Below, in pieces: positions 17,305 to 26,284 of a stretch of 51,598 bases of DNA. The number at the start of each line of letters is the position of its first letter. Position 1 is the first letter of the stretch. Source of the DNA: Roseiflexus sp. (GTDB lineage Bacteria > Chloroflexota > Chloroflexia > Chloroflexales > Roseiflexaceae); NCBI GenBank assembly GCA_017743475.1, contig JAGHYV010000029.1:1-51598 (forward strand), written 5' to 3'. Made by a program: the position numbers and the translations under genes. The notes beneath the pieces are model-generated. The model was not told the DNA's origin. It made no database searches and saw only the letters and a list, made by a program, of their open reading frames with translations.

Positions 17305-19881
17305 ATGACTCGAACCACACGCATGCCGACCACGGTGCGCGCGCTGACACTCGTCGTCACGCTGCTGACCGTTCTTGCGATCCTTCCACCCGCACCGGTC
17401 GCCGCCAGCGTGATCAAGGTTGTTGCCCTGGATGATACTCAGCCGGAGTTCGGCGCCGGTTCACGCACCCTGACCGCAGTTATTCCAACGACGCTGAGCA
17501 ATGATCCGATATCCGGGCAGGTGACCGAACCGTATGCCGGCGCCAAACCCGGCGATCAGGGCGGGCTTGCCATGGCTGCCATTCGCGCACTGCGCTGGGG
17601 CGCCATCCCGGATAGCCCGCTCCCCGCAGCCCGCACCGAAATCGGCGCAGCGGTCATCGGGAACACGATCTGGGTCATTGGCGGTTCTTCAGGTGGCACG
17701 GGGTATCAAAGCACCGTCTACCGCGGAACGGTCAACACGAATTATGGACAGCCCGGCGCCGGTGTGATTACCTGGGTGACGTCCACGCCACTGCCATCCG
17801 TCAGCCATGCAGATACGTCGACGTTCAACATTGCGCCGCGAACCAACGCAGCGGTCGCCGCGCTGCGCACCAGTGGCAACGCGGGGTATCTCTACGTGAT
17901 CGGCGGCGCGGTCTCCAGTGGGATCGACACATTCTCGAGCAACTCGGTGATCGTCGGCGATGTCGATGCGAATGGGAACCTGACCTGGCGCACCTCGCCG
18001 ACGTACAGACTTCCATCGAATGTTGGGCTGGAAGGCGCGCGCGCGTTCGTGCATACAACTGCTGCCGGCAAGACATTCCTGTACGTCGTCGGCGGGCGAA
18101 ACGATCCGCCTGGACTGGTCGGTCCGACGCTTTCCAATCGCGTCTACTACGCCGAGATCAACCCGTCGAACGGTAATCTTAACCTCGGCGGCGACAACCG
18201 CACCTGGCAATCGATGATTATGCCGCAAGCCGTATGGAACACTGCCGTGACTGTTGGGCGCTACACGAATGCGGACGGAACGGTAACGCAGGATCTGTTC
18301 TTCATCTACGGTGGTGGAACGAGCGCCACTTCCGAAAATGTGGATACTGGCACCGTCTGGAAAGGGGTGATCAACCCGACCACCGGCGCAATCACATGGG
18401 AGGATAGCACCACCGGCGGGAACGCCGTTATCCCCGGCAATCGCAACAGTCACGGCGCAGTTGAGTTCGGCGGCGCAATCTACCTGATCGGCGGGCGCAG
18501 CGGCGGCACGATCAATCGCAATGGCTATGCCTCCTATGTCGATCCGGCCAACCTGCGCATCTTCAAAGATGGAGCGCTCAACTTCTATCAGGACGACTTC
18601 GGCGCGCTGCCTTTTGCAGCAAATCCTGGACGGCGCAATGCGGGTGTGGTGCTGGTGCCGACCAGCAACCCGAACTATGCGTTCGCCTACCTGATCGGCG
18701 GCACCGATGGAACCGCGCCGTCCAGTCAGGTCTTCCGCGCGACGATCGGACCCAACCTCGACGACCAGACCTTCTATCCGCCGACCGGCTACTACTACTC
18801 GAAGCCCTTCTCGATGCTCGACCTGATCAACGAGCAGCAGGCCACCGTGCGCAAAATGACCTGGCTGACGAATATCGATCAGGCAAATGGCGGTGATATT
18901 GAAGTCGAGTACCGCGTCTACTCCCCGTCGAGCGGCAACTGCGCCGACACGGAAGGTGGATGGACGCAGGCGCGTGATCCGGACGCCGGTGGAACGCGCT
19001 TCTCGAAGTTCAACCCGAGCGGCGCGGCGTATGCCATCAATGCCCAGGAGTATAGAGAGAGTCAGTGGCTCCCGCCGGGCAACTGCTTCCAGTACCGCCT
19101 CACCTTCCGCCGCGGCTCTGTCCCGAACGCCTCGCCGGTGCTGCTACGCCTGGGCATGGAAGTGATCATTCCGGGCAACCCCGATCTGAACTGGCCCGCC
19201 AATGCTGTCACCACCACCCAGAACACTGATGGCACCACCAGAGGCGTCGAAGTGCGCCTGCGCAACCAGAACCTGACCGACAGCGGACCGACGCAACCGG
19301 CGAATGTGTGCCATTCATCGCAACCGGGGTGCAATCCGGAGGGTACATTCTTCGTTGATGTGTTCATCTTCCCGCCGGGTGTAACGCCGATCTCGCCAAC
19401 GTTGCCGCTGTTCGCTCCTGGAGGCGATAGCCTGAGCAACCCGGCGCTCGCGCCATACCATCGCGCCTGTCTGCAAATTCCGAAGTGGGTGATGCAGAAG
19501 GATACTACGTTCCTGATAGCGGAGACATTCCGTTGGAGCGACATCAAAGCAGTCGGTATCAGCGGATGTGTCTCGGCTGCAACCAATGCCAGCAGAGGAA
19601 CCGGTAAAATCCTGCGCGATTTCTTCGATCAGGGCAACGGAACCTATAAGGTTATTCTGGTTGCCGATACCGACACAGATCTGAAAGGATTGGTGTACGA
19701 GTCTGATGTGCCAAGCGGCGACCATGTGGCGGAACGGAACAATGTCAGCGCCATCTTCGACGTCGTATTTGTTGCTGGAGGCTCGCCACCGCCGCCTGAT
19801 GGCGGACCCCAACCACCCCCCGACAACCCACCGCCTGATGATGGCACGAGACGCATCTTCCTACCGCTGGTGGCTCGTTAG
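17305..19881 (+). CDS. Secreted Kelch beta-propeller protein with FLPLVAR C-terminus
   Basis: About 858 residues. A signal peptide (RALTLVVTLLTVLAILPPAP, then VAAS) precedes a propeller. Its Gly-Gly blade motifs are VIGGSSGGT, VIGGAVSSG, VVGGRNDPPG, FIYGGGTS, LIGGRSGGT and LIGGTDGTA, about six Kelch blades in residues 85-490. A second half (about 500-830) is beta-rich with Cys pairs. The C-terminus is a Pro-rich stretch ending RRIFLPLVAR, a tail I recall on many secreted Chloroflexota proteins and which may act in sorting. An AAGGAGGTG ribosome site at 17288-17296 fixes the ATG at 17305. It sits between tadG and cpaB, so a Tad-linked surface role is inferred. Confidence 0.85.
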   Translation: MTRTTRMPTTVRALTLVVTLLTVLAILPPAPVAASVIKVVALDDTQPEFGAGSRTLTAVIPTTLSNDPISGQVTEPYAGAKPGDQGGLAMAAIRALRWGAIPDSPLPAARTEIGAAVIGNTIWVIGGSSGGTGYQSTVYRGTVNTNYGQPGAGVITWVTSTPLPSVSHADTSTFNIAPRTNAAVAALRTSGNAGYLYVIGGAVSSGIDTFSSNSVIVGDVDANGNLTWRTSPTYRLPSNVGLEGARAFVHTTAAGKTFLYVVGGRNDPPGLVGPTLSNRVYYAEINPSNGNLNLGGDNRTWQSMIMPQAVWNTAVTVGRYTNADGTVTQDLFFIYGGGTSATSENVDTGTVWKGVINPTTGAITWEDSTTGGNAVIPGNRNSHGAVEFGGAIYLIGGRSGGTINRNGYASYVDPANLRIFKDGALNFYQDDFGALPFAANPGRRNAGVVLVPTSNPNYAFAYLIGGTDGTAPSSQVFRATIGPNLDDQTFYPPTGYYYSKPFSMLDLINEQQATVRKMTWLTNIDQANGGDIEVEYRVYSPSSGNCADTEGGWTQARDPDAGGTRFSKFNPSGAAYAINAQEYRESQWLPPGNCFQYRLTFRRGSVPNASPVLLRLGMEVIIPGNPDLNWPANAVTTTQNTDGTTRGVEVRLRNQNLTDSGPTQPANVCHSSQPGCNPEGTFFVDVFIFPPGVTPISPTLPLFAPGGDSLSNPALAPYHRACLQIPKWVMQKDTTFLIAETFRWSDIKAVGISGCVSAATNASRGTGKILRDFFDQGNGTYKVILVADTDTDLKGLVYESDVPSGDHVAERNNVSAIFDVVFVAGGSPPPPDGGPQPPPDNPPPDDGTRRIFLPLVAR

Positions 19882-19889
19882 TAGTGAGC

Positions 19890-19925
19890 GTTGCACGTTG
19901 CACGTTCAAACATTGAACGTGCAAC
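19890..19925. repeat. Heptamer-built perfect hairpin after the Kelch gene
   Basis: GTTGCAC occurs twice in tandem (19890-19903). The second copy starts a perfect 13-bp inverted repeat: GTTGCACGTTCAA at 19897-19909 and TTGAACGTGCAAC at 19913-19925, loop ACA. No T-run follows. It may act as a transcript 3' end and is related in sequence to the TTCAAC arrays. Confidence 0.6.
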
Positions 19926-19980
19926 GATTACCTGTCAAGTCATTGATGCCTTGCGATACTAATCAGGGCTTGATCTCGTG

Positions 19981-19989
19981 TGCTATAAT
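19981..19989 (+). promoter_or_regulatory. Extended -10 promoter before cpaB
   Basis: TGC followed by TATAAT is a consensus extended -10. It lies 53 bases before the cpaB start, after the hairpin that ends the previous gene. It probably starts the transcript for the Tad machine genes. Confidence 0.55.
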
Positions 19990-20041
19990 GGCTTACAAGT
20001 AATTATCGTCGCATCGTCTTGCTGAAAGAGAGGCACGCCCC

Positions 20042-21049
20042 ATGAGGCGAGGAGGTCTTCTGCTGTTGCTCGGAGTGATTATTGCCGCAGCCGCAGCACT
20101 TCTCTTCCTTTTCTTCTTCCAAACCCCGCCGACGCCTGTGCCAGAGGCGCTTCCGCAAGAACCAACGCCTGTGCCGTTGCGCAAAGTGGTCGCCGCACGT
20201 GTTGACATTCCAGCCAACACCGTTCTGACCGACACTGAGACCTTTCTGACGCTGCGCGATATTCCAGAGCCAGAGTACAACGCCGCACCCGACCAGTATT
20301 TCACCAGCGTGAGTGAACTGACCACGAAAGTGACATTACGTGCACTCAACGCGACCGAAATTATCCGCGCGCGCGATCTCACCGAAGCTGGTCTGTCGTT
20401 CCAGGTGCCGTCGCCCGACTCGCCCGACACCCCGCGTGACAAGGTGTTTCCGCTCGAAGTCGGCAATCTAACCGGTGTCGCCGATCAGATCCGCCCCGGC
20501 GACTCGGTCGACCTGGTAATGACCTACGAAATTCGTCGCCTGATCATCCGACCGTCGCTGACGCTGGACCCGGAAACCGGGCAGTTGGTGGTCACGCCGC
20601 TTGAAGAAACGCTGGTGGATCGGGTGACGAAAACCATGGTGCAGAATGTTCGGGTGTTGCGCGTTTTGAAACCGGCTATCCCTCAGGAAGCTGGCACGCC
20701 GACTCCTGCCGGTCAGCAGGGGACGGCGCCGCCACCACCCTCAAGCACCCAGACTCCTGATACATTCGTGCCAGGCGCGCAATGGATCCTGCTGCTAGCG
20801 ATGACTGATCAGGAGGCTGAGATCGTCAAGTTCACTCTTGACCAGCAAGATCCAAAGCCGCAGATTACATTAGTGCTGCGCGGGCGCGACGACAGCGTTA
20901 TCGAGGATACAACTGGCGTCACACTGCGCCTGTTGACCAGCCGCTACGGGTTGCCGTTGCCCGAACCGTTGCAACCGCTGGCGCTTGCGCCTGAAGAAAT
21001 CACACCAGGACCGGCGCGTCCAACACCGACGCTGCTTCCGGTTCCATGA
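20042..21049 (+). CDS. cpaB: CpaB/RcpC-like Flp pilus assembly protein
   Basis: 335 residues. An N-terminal membrane helix (LLLLLGVIIAAAAALLFLFF) is followed by a Pro-rich spacer and an SAF-like domain (KVVAARVDIPANTVLT, about residues 48-120). The CpaB core follows, with VFPLEVGNLTGVADQIRPGD and the motif SVDLVMTYE. The C-terminus is Pro/Thr-rich. In didermic bacteria CpaB/RcpC works near the secretin; here no secretin gene is visible, so its partner is uncertain. An AGAGAGG ribosome site precedes the ATG. Confidence 0.88.
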   Translation: MRRGGLLLLLGVIIAAAAALLFLFFFQTPPTPVPEALPQEPTPVPLRKVVAARVDIPANTVLTDTETFLTLRDIPEPEYNAAPDQYFTSVSELTTKVTLRALNATEIIRARDLTEAGLSFQVPSPDSPDTPRDKVFPLEVGNLTGVADQIRPGDSVDLVMTYEIRRLIIRPSLTLDPETGQLVVTPLEETLVDRVTKTMVQNVRVLRVLKPAIPQEAGTPTPAGQQGTAPPPPSSTQTPDTFVPGAQWILLLAMTDQEAEIVKFTLDQQDPKPQITLVLRGRDDSVIEDTTGVTLRLLTSRYGLPLPEPLQPLALAPEEITPGPARPTPTLLPVP

Positions 21050-21076
21050 TTGACCGCGATATTAGACACAACGCGG

Positions 21077-21082
21077 TATAAT
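21077..21082 (+). promoter_or_regulatory. TATAAT box before cpaE
   Basis: A perfect TATAAT in the 133-base gap between cpaB and cpaE. TTGACC lies 21 bases upstream, too far for a normal pair, so this is a possible secondary promoter only. Confidence 0.35.
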
Positions 21083-21182
21083 ACTCGCAACAGGCGCGTT
21101 AGCACAGTCGCGCCCGAACCAATTTGCAAAATGATGCGATGCCCGGTTAGCGACCGGCAGCGCCCACGACTGAGAGGATGCT

Positions 21183-22472
21183 ATGGCAGGAGGATCGCGA
21201 ACACCTGAAGCCGCAGGCCCGGCGAAGATCCGGGTGATGATTGTCGATGATATTGCTGAAACGCGCGACAATCTCGAAAAACTCCTCTTCTTCGAAAAAG
21301 ATATCGAAGTCGTTGCGAAAGCGACCACCGGGCGCGAGGCGCTTGCGCTCGCCAAACAGCACCGTCCCGACGTGGTGTTGATGGATATCAACATGCCGGA
21401 TATGGACGGTATCGCTGCCACCGAGGCGCTGCTGAGTCAGGTTCCTGAGGCACAGGTGATTATGATGAGCGTGCAGGGTGAGCAGGATTACCTGCGCCGT
21501 GCGATGCTCGCCGGAGCGCGCGAGTTCCTGCCTAAACCGATTAGCGCGGAAGAACTCTACAGCGCAATTCGCCATGTCTATCGCCTGGCGACCACGCAGC
21601 GGCGTTATGTGACCACGCCGCCGCAGGGTCCTGGTGGTGGCGATAATCAGGGCGCGCAGGGACAGATCATTGCTGTTTTCAGTCCAAAGGGCGGAACAGG
21701 AACGTCGTCGATTGCGTGCAACCTGGCAGTCGCCATGCGCTTGTTGACCGGTAAGAAAGTTGCGCTCGTCGATGGCAACCTGACATTTGGCGATGTCGGG
21801 GTGATTATGAACCTGGTGTCGTCCAAAACTATCGCCGATCTGGTCAACCGTATAAGTGAACTTGACCGTGACCTGTTGAACGACGTCATGGCAACCCATG
21901 CAACGCAGGTCAAGGTATTGCTGGCGCCGCCGAACCCGCAAACCGGTGAACTTGTCACCTCCGACCACCTACGGACGATCCTGGAGACAATGAAGAAAGA
22001 GTTTGAGTATGTCATCGTCGATACCCAGGCATCGTTTCAGGATCGCGCACTGGCAGCGCTCGATCTCGCAGATCGGATCGTGGCGCTGATGACCCTCGAA
22101 ATACCCTGCATCAAGAATATCAAACTGTTCCTCGAAGTGGCAGAGTTGCTGGAGTATCCGAAGGAAAAAACGGTTCTCGTGCTCAACAAGGCTGATAATC
22201 GCCTGGGAATGCGCGTTGAGAACGTGGAAGCGAACATTCAACATAAAGTGGCGCTCCAGATTGCCAATGCGGGTCACGAGATGACGCTGGCAGTTAACCA
22301 GGGAGTGCCACTGGTGATTGCCAAACGCGATCTTCCGACGTCCAGGGATATTTACGCCCTGGCAAAACTCCTGAGCAGCAGTCTGGCGGCAAAAACCGCT
22401 GATGCCGCAAAAAAGACGGAGAAGGCGCCGGAGAAAACCGGTCTGTTCGGCAAATTACTGGCGCGGCGATAA
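21183..22472 (+). CDS. cpaE: CpaE/TadZ: receiver domain plus MinD/ParA-like ATPase
   Basis: 429 residues. The receiver domain (about 16-135) keeps every canonical residue: acidic pair D22/D23 in MIVDD, phospho-acceptor D68 in DVVLMDINMPD, MMSVQG, and Lys in FLPKPIS. Many TadZ/CpaE proteins have a degenerate receiver. The second half is a MinD-like ATPase with the deviant Walker A K169-GGTGTS and the later EYVIVDTQASF and VLNKADNR. CpaE proteins place the Tad machine in the cell. The intact receiver suggests input from a histidine kinase. An AGAGGA ribosome site precedes the ATG. The C-terminus is Lys/Glu-rich. Confidence 0.9.
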   Translation: MAGGSRTPEAAGPAKIRVMIVDDIAETRDNLEKLLFFEKDIEVVAKATTGREALALAKQHRPDVVLMDINMPDMDGIAATEALLSQVPEAQVIMMSVQGEQDYLRRAMLAGAREFLPKPISAEELYSAIRHVYRLATTQRRYVTTPPQGPGGGDNQGAQGQIIAVFSPKGGTGTSSIACNLAVAMRLLTGKKVALVDGNLTFGDVGVIMNLVSSKTIADLVNRISELDRDLLNDVMATHATQVKVLLAPPNPQTGELVTSDHLRTILETMKKEFEYVIVDTQASFQDRALAALDLADRIVALMTLEIPCIKNIKLFLEVAELLEYPKEKTVLVLNKADNRLGMRVENVEANIQHKVALQIANAGHEMTLAVNQGVPLVIAKRDLPTSRDIYALAKLLSSSLAAKTADAAKKTEKAPEKTGLFGKLLARR

Positions 22473-22498
22473 CAGCCGCCCGTTGAGGGAGCATACGT

Positions 22499-23893
22499 AT
22501 GTCACTCTTGAAACGAATCGGTGCAGCCTCTGGCACGACCGGGCAATTGCCCGGTGCACCCGTTACCCCGGCCATGCCAGCGCGCCTCGGTACGCCACCA
22601 GCTCAACGCCGTGAAGAAGAAAACAGCATTATCGAACTGCGGCAGCGCGTTCAGCAACGCCTGATCAATGAGCTCGATCCCAAACTCGATCTCTCCAATG
22701 TCGCCAGAGTGCGGCAGCAGGTTGAGGAGATTTTCAATACCATCCTCGACAGCGAAAATATCGTGTTGTCGCGCTCGGAACGCGCTCGCCTGTTTGAGTC
22801 GATTGCTGCTGACATTCTGGGGTTCGGTCCGCTCCAGGAGTTGCTCAACGACCCGGAGATCTCCGAGATCATGGTCAATGGACCGAAAAAGGTCTATGTA
22901 GAAAAGCGCGGCAAGATTCAGCTGACCGACGTCACCTTTGTTGATGAGCAACACGTACTGCGGGTGATCGACCGGATCGTCGCACCGCTTGGACGTCGTA
23001 TCGATGAGTCGTCACCAATGGTCGATGCGCGCCTCCCGGACGGCAGCCGCGTCAACGCAGTTATTCGACCGATCGCTCTCTGTGGACCGACAATCAGCAT
23101 CCGTAAGTTCCGCAAGGAAGGCATCACGATCGAAGACCTGATTCGCTTTGGATCGCTCACCCGCGAGATGGCGGAGTTCCTTGCCGCCTGCGTGCGCGCC
23201 TCGCTTAACATCGTCGTCTCTGGCGGCACTGGCTCTGGTAAGACGACTATGCTCAATGTGCTTTCGTCGTTCATCCCTGACGATGAGCGCATTATTACTG
23301 TCGAAAATGCGGCGGAATTGCAACTGCGCCAGGAGCATGTGGTGCCACTTGAGTCACGTCCGCCAAACATTGAAGGCAAAGGCGAGATCAGTATTCGTGA
23401 CCTGGTGATCAATACCCTACGTATGCGACCCGAGCGGATTGTAGTGGGTGAGTGTCGCGGCGGTGAGGCGCTGGAGATGCTTCAGGCGATGAATACTGGT
23501 CACGATGGCTCGATGACAACGCTGCATGCCAACTCACCACGTGATGCTATTGCGCGTATCGAAACCATGTGTTTGATGGCCGGAATGGACCTGCCAGTGC
23601 GCGCCATCCGCGAGCAGATTGCTTCGGCGATCAACCTGATCGTGCAACTAGCGCGCTTGAAGGACGGGTCGCGCAAGGTGGTCTATATTACGGAAGTGCA
23701 GGGCATGGAAGGTGATGTCGTCGTGCTTTCAGATATTTTCGTCTTCGAGCAGCAGGGAATCGATGAACGCGGCAAGGTCATTGGTCAGTTAAAGCCAACC
23801 GGCATCCGACCACGATTTATTGACCGTTTCGAGGAGCGCAATATCTACCTGCCACCAAATATCTTCGGCTACGGCAGTAGTTCGTTCATCTAA
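22499..23893 (+). CDS. cpaF: CpaF/TadA secretion ATPase
   Basis: 464 residues, usual size. The hexameric ATPase powers pilin assembly at the membrane. The N-terminal domain contains FGPLQELLNDPEISEIMVNG. Walker A is G242-GTGSGKTT, and NAAELQLRQEHVVPLESRP, RPERIVVGECRGGEAL and DGSMTTLHANSPRDA are the Asp/Walker B/His boxes of the CpaF subfamily. A GAGGGAG ribosome site is seen, and the gene starts 26 bases after cpaE. The N-terminal 35 residues are Pro/Gly-rich and probably disordered. Confidence 0.96.
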   Translation: MSLLKRIGAASGTTGQLPGAPVTPAMPARLGTPPAQRREEENSIIELRQRVQQRLINELDPKLDLSNVARVRQQVEEIFNTILDSENIVLSRSERARLFESIAADILGFGPLQELLNDPEISEIMVNGPKKVYVEKRGKIQLTDVTFVDEQHVLRVIDRIVAPLGRRIDESSPMVDARLPDGSRVNAVIRPIALCGPTISIRKFRKEGITIEDLIRFGSLTREMAEFLAACVRASLNIVVSGGTGSGKTTMLNVLSSFIPDDERIITVENAAELQLRQEHVVPLESRPPNIEGKGEISIRDLVINTLRMRPERIVVGECRGGEALEMLQAMNTGHDGSMTTLHANSPRDAIARIETMCLMAGMDLPVRAIREQIASAINLIVQLARLKDGSRKVVYITEVQGMEGDVVVLSDIFVFEQQGIDERGKVIGQLKPTGIRPRFIDRFEERNIYLPPNIFGYGSSSFI

Positions 23894-23953
23894 TGTTATG
23901 CCCCTGCAATGCCCTGTTGCGCGACAGGTGTATTGCTCTGAAAGGACCTCCGT

Positions 23954-24937
23954 ATGCCGATAGTTGCAGATCCGACACAGCTGATCGCACCAGCCGGGAT
24001 CTTCTTAACGATCCTGGCGTTGTTTGTGTTCCTGGCAAGCCGGAGCGCGAGTAATGCTAGCTATGAGGAGCGCCTGACCCAGTTCGCCGGTCGGCGCGCC
24101 GATCAGCAACAGCGCACTGCAAAAGAGCAACTACGCGAAATCGATAAGGTCGTGGTGCGCAGTAAGCGTGGCAGTGAGACGGCGCGCAATCTAGCGCGCG
24201 CTGACTTGAAACTGACAGTGACTGAGTTCTATATGATCAAACTCCTCGCTGCTGGCGTCGGCGCAGTGGTTGGTGCGTTCATCGGACGCGCTAGCTGGGA
24301 AGCTCAGTTGCTGTCCGGGATTGTCGGTTTCGTACTCTTTTCGTTCCTCCCCGATCTGTATGTCGGGTATGCCGCAAAACAGCGCGTGACTAAATTTAAT
24401 GCCCAACTTGGCGATACAATCAATATGCTGGCGAACTCGCTTCGTTCGGGGTACAGCCTGCTGCAATCAATGGAGCTCGTTAGTCGTGAGGCGCCCGAAC
24501 CAACTGCGTCTGAATACCGGCGCGTGGTACAGGAGGTTGGTCTGGGGCTGCGCACTGAAGACGCGCTTGACAATTTGCTCAAGCGTGTGCCATCGGAAGA
24601 CCTTGACCTGATGATTACCGCGGTTAAGATCCAGATGGAGTCGGGTGGCAACCTGGCGCAGATCCTCGATACCATCGGTCACACGATCCGTGAACGCATC
24701 CGTATCAAAGGCGAAATCGCGGTGCTGACCGCGCAGGGGCGGATTTCTGCCTACGTGATTACCGGCCTGCCAATCGGTCTGGCAATTTTTATCACGGTGA
24801 TCAATCCGAACTATATGGCGCCGATGTTTTCGTTCGGTATGCCGCCAGAGCACTGGTGCTGCCTGCCGGTCGCTGGCATTGTGATGATTGTGATCGGTTT
24901 TTTTGCGATTATGAAGATTGTGGATATCGAGGTGTAA
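23954..24937 (+). CDS. tadB: TadB platform protein
   Basis: 327 residues, type II secretion F domain. An N-terminal helix (residues about 8-28) and a basic segment are followed by two helices near 88-130. The cytoplasmic T2SF core has NMLANSLRSGYSLLQSMELV and ESGGNLAQILDTIGHTIRER. Two C-terminal helices end at MKIVDIEV. TadB and TadC form the inner-membrane platform on which CpaF works. An AAAGGA ribosome site precedes the ATG. Confidence 0.92.
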   Translation: MPIVADPTQLIAPAGIFLTILALFVFLASRSASNASYEERLTQFAGRRADQQQRTAKEQLREIDKVVVRSKRGSETARNLARADLKLTVTEFYMIKLLAAGVGAVVGAFIGRASWEAQLLSGIVGFVLFSFLPDLYVGYAAKQRVTKFNAQLGDTINMLANSLRSGYSLLQSMELVSREAPEPTASEYRRVVQEVGLGLRTEDALDNLLKRVPSEDLDLMITAVKIQMESGGNLAQILDTIGHTIRERIRIKGEIAVLTAQGRISAYVITGLPIGLAIFITVINPNYMAPMFSFGMPPEHWCCLPVAGIVMIVIGFFAIMKIVDIEV

Positions 24938-24950
24938 GAAGGGGGTGCGC

Positions 24951-25889
24951 ATGGCTGGCATGACGCTGCCAATGATCGGATTTGGGGCGCTGATGCTGCT
25001 TGGCATCGGGTTGATTGTGATTGGCATGCGGCGCTCGTCGCAACCTGATGTGATCAGCGACCGACTCAGTCAGTTTACCGAGCGCACAATGACGCTCGAA
25101 GAACTGGAACTGCAACAACCGTTCAGTCAGCGCGTGCTCGTGCCGCTTACCAAGAGCATCCTGGCAAAACTCGGTCAGTACGGTCCGAGACAGAGCGCCG
25201 AGCGTTTGCGGATCAGCCTGGCGCAGGCGGGCAATCCAGGGAACCTGACCCCGATGCAGTTCAGCGGTATTCGCCTGGCGCTGGCAGTTGTTCTGTTTAT
25301 CGCTTTCGGTGCAGTGACGTTCTCGCAGGGCATGGACATCGCACAGGCGACGATGTATACTGCTGTCGGCGCAGGAATGGGATACCTGTTGCCAGGCATC
25401 TGGCTCGGACAGCAGATCAAGAAACGCAAGAAGGCGATTGTCAAGGCACTCCCCGATGCACTCGATCTGTTGTGCATCTGCGTTGAAGCTGGCCTGTCGT
25501 TCGACCAGGCGATGCAACGCCTGACTGAAAAGTGGGAAGATCCGCTTTCGAAGGAGTTCAAGCGCGTGCTTAATGATACGCGGCTCGGTCGTCCCCGCCG
25601 TGACGCGATGAAGGATATGATCGACCGCTGTGGCGTCGATGATGTGCAGACATTCATCGGCGCCGTGATCCAGGCAGAACAACTTGGTGTGTCGATTGGG
25701 CGCATCCTGCGCATTCAGTCGGATCAGATGCGCATCCGCCGCCGCCAGCGTGCCGAAGAGGAGGCGCATAAGGCGCCGATCAAAATGCTTTTCCCCATGG
25801 TGTTCCTGATTTTCCCGGCATTGTTCATTGTCATCCTTGGTCCGGCAGTCCCGCGGATTATCAGGTCGCTCGGCGGGCTAGGGGGATAG
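24951..25889 (+). CDS. tadC: TadC platform protein
   Basis: About 312 residues, type II secretion F domain. N-terminal helix MTLPMIGFGALMLLGIGLIV, two middle helices, then the core ALPDALDLLCICVEAGLSFD and FIGAVIQAEQLGVSIGRILR, and final helix PMVFLIFPALFIVILGP. The ATG at 24951 follows AAGGGGG, 14 bases after the tadB stop; an upstream frame overlapping tadB is not needed. This is the last recognisable Tad machine gene. Confidence 0.92.
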   Translation: MAGMTLPMIGFGALMLLGIGLIVIGMRRSSQPDVISDRLSQFTERTMTLEELELQQPFSQRVLVPLTKSILAKLGQYGPRQSAERLRISLAQAGNPGNLTPMQFSGIRLALAVVLFIAFGAVTFSQGMDIAQATMYTAVGAGMGYLLPGIWLGQQIKKRKKAIVKALPDALDLLCICVEAGLSFDQAMQRLTEKWEDPLSKEFKRVLNDTRLGRPRRDAMKDMIDRCGVDDVQTFIGAVIQAEQLGVSIGRILRIQSDQMRIRRRQRAEEEAHKAPIKMLFPMVFLIFPALFIVILGPAVPRIIRSLGGLGG

Positions 25890-25908
25890 ACGCCACATTC
25901 TCCACCGT

Positions 25909-26274
25909 ATGTCGTATACCATCGAAAATCTTACCCGTGGCACTGTAATTGCAGACCGCGTCGAAGTGGCGCGGTCTTTTCTGGCGCGTGGGCGCGGCTT
26001 GATGGGGCGTGCGGAGCTTCCTGCCGGATATGGCCTGATCCTCGTGCCTGAGTCAAGTATCCATATGCTCTTTATGCGTATTCCGCTCGATGTCCTCTTT
26101 GTTGACCGACAGCATCGGGTGATCAGTATGCGCGAGGCGTTGCCACCGTGGCATCCGTTCGCCGGAGTTGCACCCTGGCGCGGGTATTACGTGGTTGAAC
26201 TGCCCGTCGGCACAATTCACTCCAGTTGCACCAGGGTAGGTGATCAACTACGGGTGACGCCAGACCTCAAGTAG
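25909..26274 (+). CDS. DUF192 family protein
   Basis: 121 residues covering the complete DUF192 fold: ADRVEVARSFLARGRGLMGR, the central MLFMRIPLDVLFVDRQHRVI, and YVVELPVGTI. The biochemical role of the family is not settled. Family members are often secreted, but here there is no signal peptide. It starts 20 bases after tadC and ends 11 bases before the next gene, so it may ride on the Tad transcript. No strong ribosome site is visible. Confidence 0.88.
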   Translation: MSYTIENLTRGTVIADRVEVARSFLARGRGLMGRAELPAGYGLILVPESSIHMLFMRIPLDVLFVDRQHRVISMREALPPWHPFAGVAPWRGYYVVELPVGTIHSSCTRVGDQLRVTPDLK

Positions 26275-26284
26275 AACAAGCACA

